A stretch of 64,000 nt of DNA from NCBI GenBank assembly GCA_044337585.1, contig JBIINH010000001.1, forward strand, positions 9,454 to 73,453, in the 5' to 3' direction. A model generated the notes under the pieces. That model was not told where the DNA came from, searched no databases, and worked only from the letters and a program-made list of their open reading frames with translations. Both the position numbers and the translations under genes were made by a program. Of the stretch, positions 63,501 to 64,000 are shown one piece after another (position 1 is the first letter of the stretch; each line of letters starts with the position of its first letter). Origin of the DNA: CAYSBE01 sp044337585 (lineage in GTDB: Bacteria > Bacteroidota > Bacteroidia > UKL13-3).

Positions 63501-63566
63501 TTAAAACCAGCACTGTACACTATGTGGTTCAAACTTTTACGAAAACTGCCTCAATATCGTTTCTAG
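60555..63566 (+). CDS. Tripartite glycosyltransferase GT4-GT4-GT2 fusion
   Basis: A 1003-aa protein with three enzyme domains in one frame. Domain A (1-370) and domain B (373-745) are GT4 of the same subfamily: both have a TIKPxxYGTxAA segment (TIKPNIYGTVAAK; TIKPVLYGTLAAS) and a GLGYAFIN motif, both have a donor domain start (LLIARMLKDKGV; VVFSGRMLQDKGI) and both keep the E-x7-E motif (PSYREGISKVLMEA; PSYREGLPKSILEA). Domain C (750-1003) is a GT2 with VITAVYNNKRFIKDAI, IIDGGSTDGS, IMHSDDFYAH and GWMPPHPTVFIRKA. The start is the TTG at 60555, since the next methionine is 20 residues in. Three transfers by one polypeptide is likely. Last gene of the operon. Confidence 0.93.
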   Translation: MIHQTKIAFVSNSSYSMYYFRKGVLIDMIANGHEVHLITPYDFKTQDLIDMGCIHHAVNFSTKSLNPLADLTLFFKLLSTYKRIRPDMIFHYTIKPNIYGTVAAKMLFIKSIAIVTGLGYAFINNTWINRLVQMMYKLALGMAHQVWFLNDTDINHFIDNKIVRKSSTFHLPGEGVNTEEYRLSIMPQKKVFTFLLIARMLKDKGVYEYVQAAEQIKLQYPNCRFQLLGPTDSDNPSAISFAQINNWSNSGVVEYLGTANDVRPFIEKADCIVLPSYREGISKVLMEAASMGRPLIASNVPGCIELIDEEKNGFIVEARSAKSLEDGMLRMMQVPYDVRLRMGLYSREKIRNEFDEKIIVDIYNKVIRQNIDGRNVVAYVVNTDWFFISHRLPLAIEAKQIGFNPVVISTDTGKADEIRKYGITFIDLNLTRSGINPITEFKVVWRLLIIYLKYKPVIVHHVTIKPVLYGTLAASLSFYKIRVVNAISGLGYAFINTYKTLSFWAIRFLMRVLFKSKQVNYIFQNPDDLAFYEKLGYLSASNYTLIRGAGIDIEKWKFSKPNPKPKIRVVFSGRMLQDKGIMEFINAATLLYDKWKDKAEFVMVGGTDIGNPKSLNETDIAKYLIPDYLIWEGHQEDMLTQCELADIFCLPSYREGLPKSILEAMSVGRPIVTTDVPGCRECVDQNINGFLVPVKNSVALADAIDNLLFDEPLRLRMGEASRRKAEKEFSLETVKHQTFEFYQKILKRDILKKAVSPKITVITAVYNNKRFIKDAIESVLSQTYGNIEYIIIDGGSTDGSIEIINQYADRINLIVSEPDKGLYDALNKGISVATGDVIGIMHSDDFYAHRNVLSKVARKFATNTEAVFGDLDYVSNHDSQKIIRKWRTQKYSKTKFKSGWMPPHPTVFIRKAILVKFGAYNTSLRSSADYELLLRLFYLHHINVNFLKDVLVKMRIGGQSNRTLGNRIRAHIEDYKAWKTAGLKPALYTMWFKLLRKLPQYRF

Positions 63567-63604
63567 TAAAAAAATCTTTACTTAAGTTAGAATAAATTAG
63601 GGGT

Positions 63605-63631
63605 TTTGTTCGTTGTATTATGATAAATTTG
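63605..63631 (+). promoter_or_regulatory. Candidate promoter of the C25-family gene
   Basis: TTTG at 63605-63608 and TAAATTTG at 63624-63631, a full -7 match, with a 15-nt spacer that is shorter than usual. It lies 25 bp before the ATG at 63657 and separates this gene from the polysaccharide operon. Confidence 0.5.
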
Positions 63632-63656
63632 AGCAAAAATCGACTTTGTATTATTC

Positions 63657-64000
63657 ATGAATCAAAAAAGAATCATACTTTTTTTCCTTTTAGGTATAAT
63701 CGGTTTGGCTGCTCATGGGCAAAATCTTGGTCATGAGTGGATTCGCACTTATCAACCTTATTATAAAATTCGCATTACCCAAGAAGGCGTATTTCGCATA
63801 AGCGGCAATACCTTGCAATCTGCCGGTGTTAATATAGCAACGGTTTCACCATCTCGTTTGCAATTATTTAATATGGGAGTTGAACAACCCCTATACCTTC
63901 ATGGGATGCAGGATGGCACAATTAATACAACTGATTTTATTGAATTTTACGCAGCTACCACTGATGGTGGTTTTGATTCGTTGCTCTACAAAAACACTTC
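63657..64000 (+). CDS. C25-family/PorU-like T9SS protein, N-terminal fragment
   Basis: Open from the ATG at 63657 to the window edge (114 codons visible). It has a signal peptide (KRIILFFLLGIIGLAAHG) and then a pattern typical of the N-terminal domain of large Bacteroidetes C25 (gingipain-like) proteins annotated as PorU or PorU2: YYKIRITQEGVFRIS, SRLQLFNMGVEQPLYLHG and DFIEFYAATTDGGFDSLLY. The catalytic domain would lie beyond the edge. PorU is the sortase of type IX secretion, so a link with the sorting-domain protein at 15745 is possible. Confidence 0.7.
   Translation, partial: MNQKRIILFFLLGIIGLAAHGQNLGHEWIRTYQPYYKIRITQEGVFRISGNTLQSAGVNIATVSPSRLQLFNMGVEQPLYLHGMQDGTINTTDFIEFYAATTDGGFDSLLYKNT

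Noticed and set aside
63567..63583. AGTAAA/TTTACT hairpin after the polysaccharide operon
   Set aside because: A 6-bp AT-only stem without a U-run; too weak to call as a terminator.
1..64000. Search for CRISPR arrays, insertion sequences, prophage genes and rRNA
   Set aside because: No regularly spaced repeats, transposase or integrase motifs, phage structural genes or rRNA segments were seen on reading; a tool-based scan was not possible.

Overview
The window is a contiguous, AT-rich chromosomal segment of a Bacteroidota (Bacteroidetes) bacterium, probably aquatic. The lineage call rests on several signs: promoters of the TTTG/TAnnTTTG type; type IX secretion features (a type A sorting domain near 15.8 kb and the start of a C25/PorU-like protein at the right edge); DUF3822, DUF4296, HU-CCDC81/SPOR and S46 peptidase families; TonB-type receptors; and frequent TTG/GTG starts without clear Shine-Dalgarno sequences. 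A proton-pumping rhodopsin with a retinal-forming enzyme points to a sunlit habitat. I cannot resolve the order. I see no CRISPR array, insertion sequence, rRNA or prophage.

Left part (1-14.8 kb): the 3' end of an S46 dipeptidyl-peptidase, then a DNA-repair block of MBL-fold exonuclease, ATP-dependent ligase and Lhr-type DEXH helicase, with a small XRE regulator and a DUF308 membrane protein inserted between ligase and helicase. Housekeeping genes follow: hotdog thioesterase, DUF3822-rsmD-coaD, AlkD-like repair protein, YggS, a DUF4296 lipoprotein, mutS2 and an AI-2E family permease.

Middle part (14.8-25.5 kb): a gene-poor stretch with a perfect 19-bp inverted repeat and small ORFs, then a T9SS-exported beta-propeller-like protein. 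The photobiology block (17.5-22.4 kb, all minus strand) holds a CrtA-like carotenoid oxygenase, an unknown membrane protein, a green-type proteorhodopsin, and one polypeptide that fuses lycopene beta-cyclase to a Brp/Blh beta-carotene dioxygenase. The fusion would take lycopene to retinal beside the opsin gene that needs it. An intrinsic terminator lies between opsin and fusion gene. A methyltransferase, two thioredoxin-fold proteins and upp follow.

Central right part (25.5-43.1 kb): an RNase J-like MBL/beta-CASP protein, tRNA-Arg(CCG) directly abutting a porin-like gene, gatB, a TlpA lipoprotein, a two-component system, miaA, a cupin, a zinc-dependent phospholipase-like protein, an HU-like/SPOR membrane protein, an outer-membrane barrel with a 1010-aa TPR protein, and a TonB-dependent receptor.

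Right part (43.3-63.6 kb): one long, tightly packed plus-strand surface-polysaccharide operon of 17 genes. It has a good promoter and begins with a Wza-like export protein carrying six SLBB-type repeats. It encodes nucleotide-sugar enzymes of two amino-sugar types (FdtA/FdtB-like and WbpA/B/E-like with one shared acetyltransferase candidate), a Wzz-like protein, Wzx flippase, EpsG/Wzy-like polymerase and five glycosyltransferase genes, the last a 1003-aa GT4-GT4-GT2 fusion. No initiating sugar-phosphate transferase, RmlA/RmlB or Wzc kinase is in the window. After the operon a C25-family T9SS protein begins and runs off the edge.
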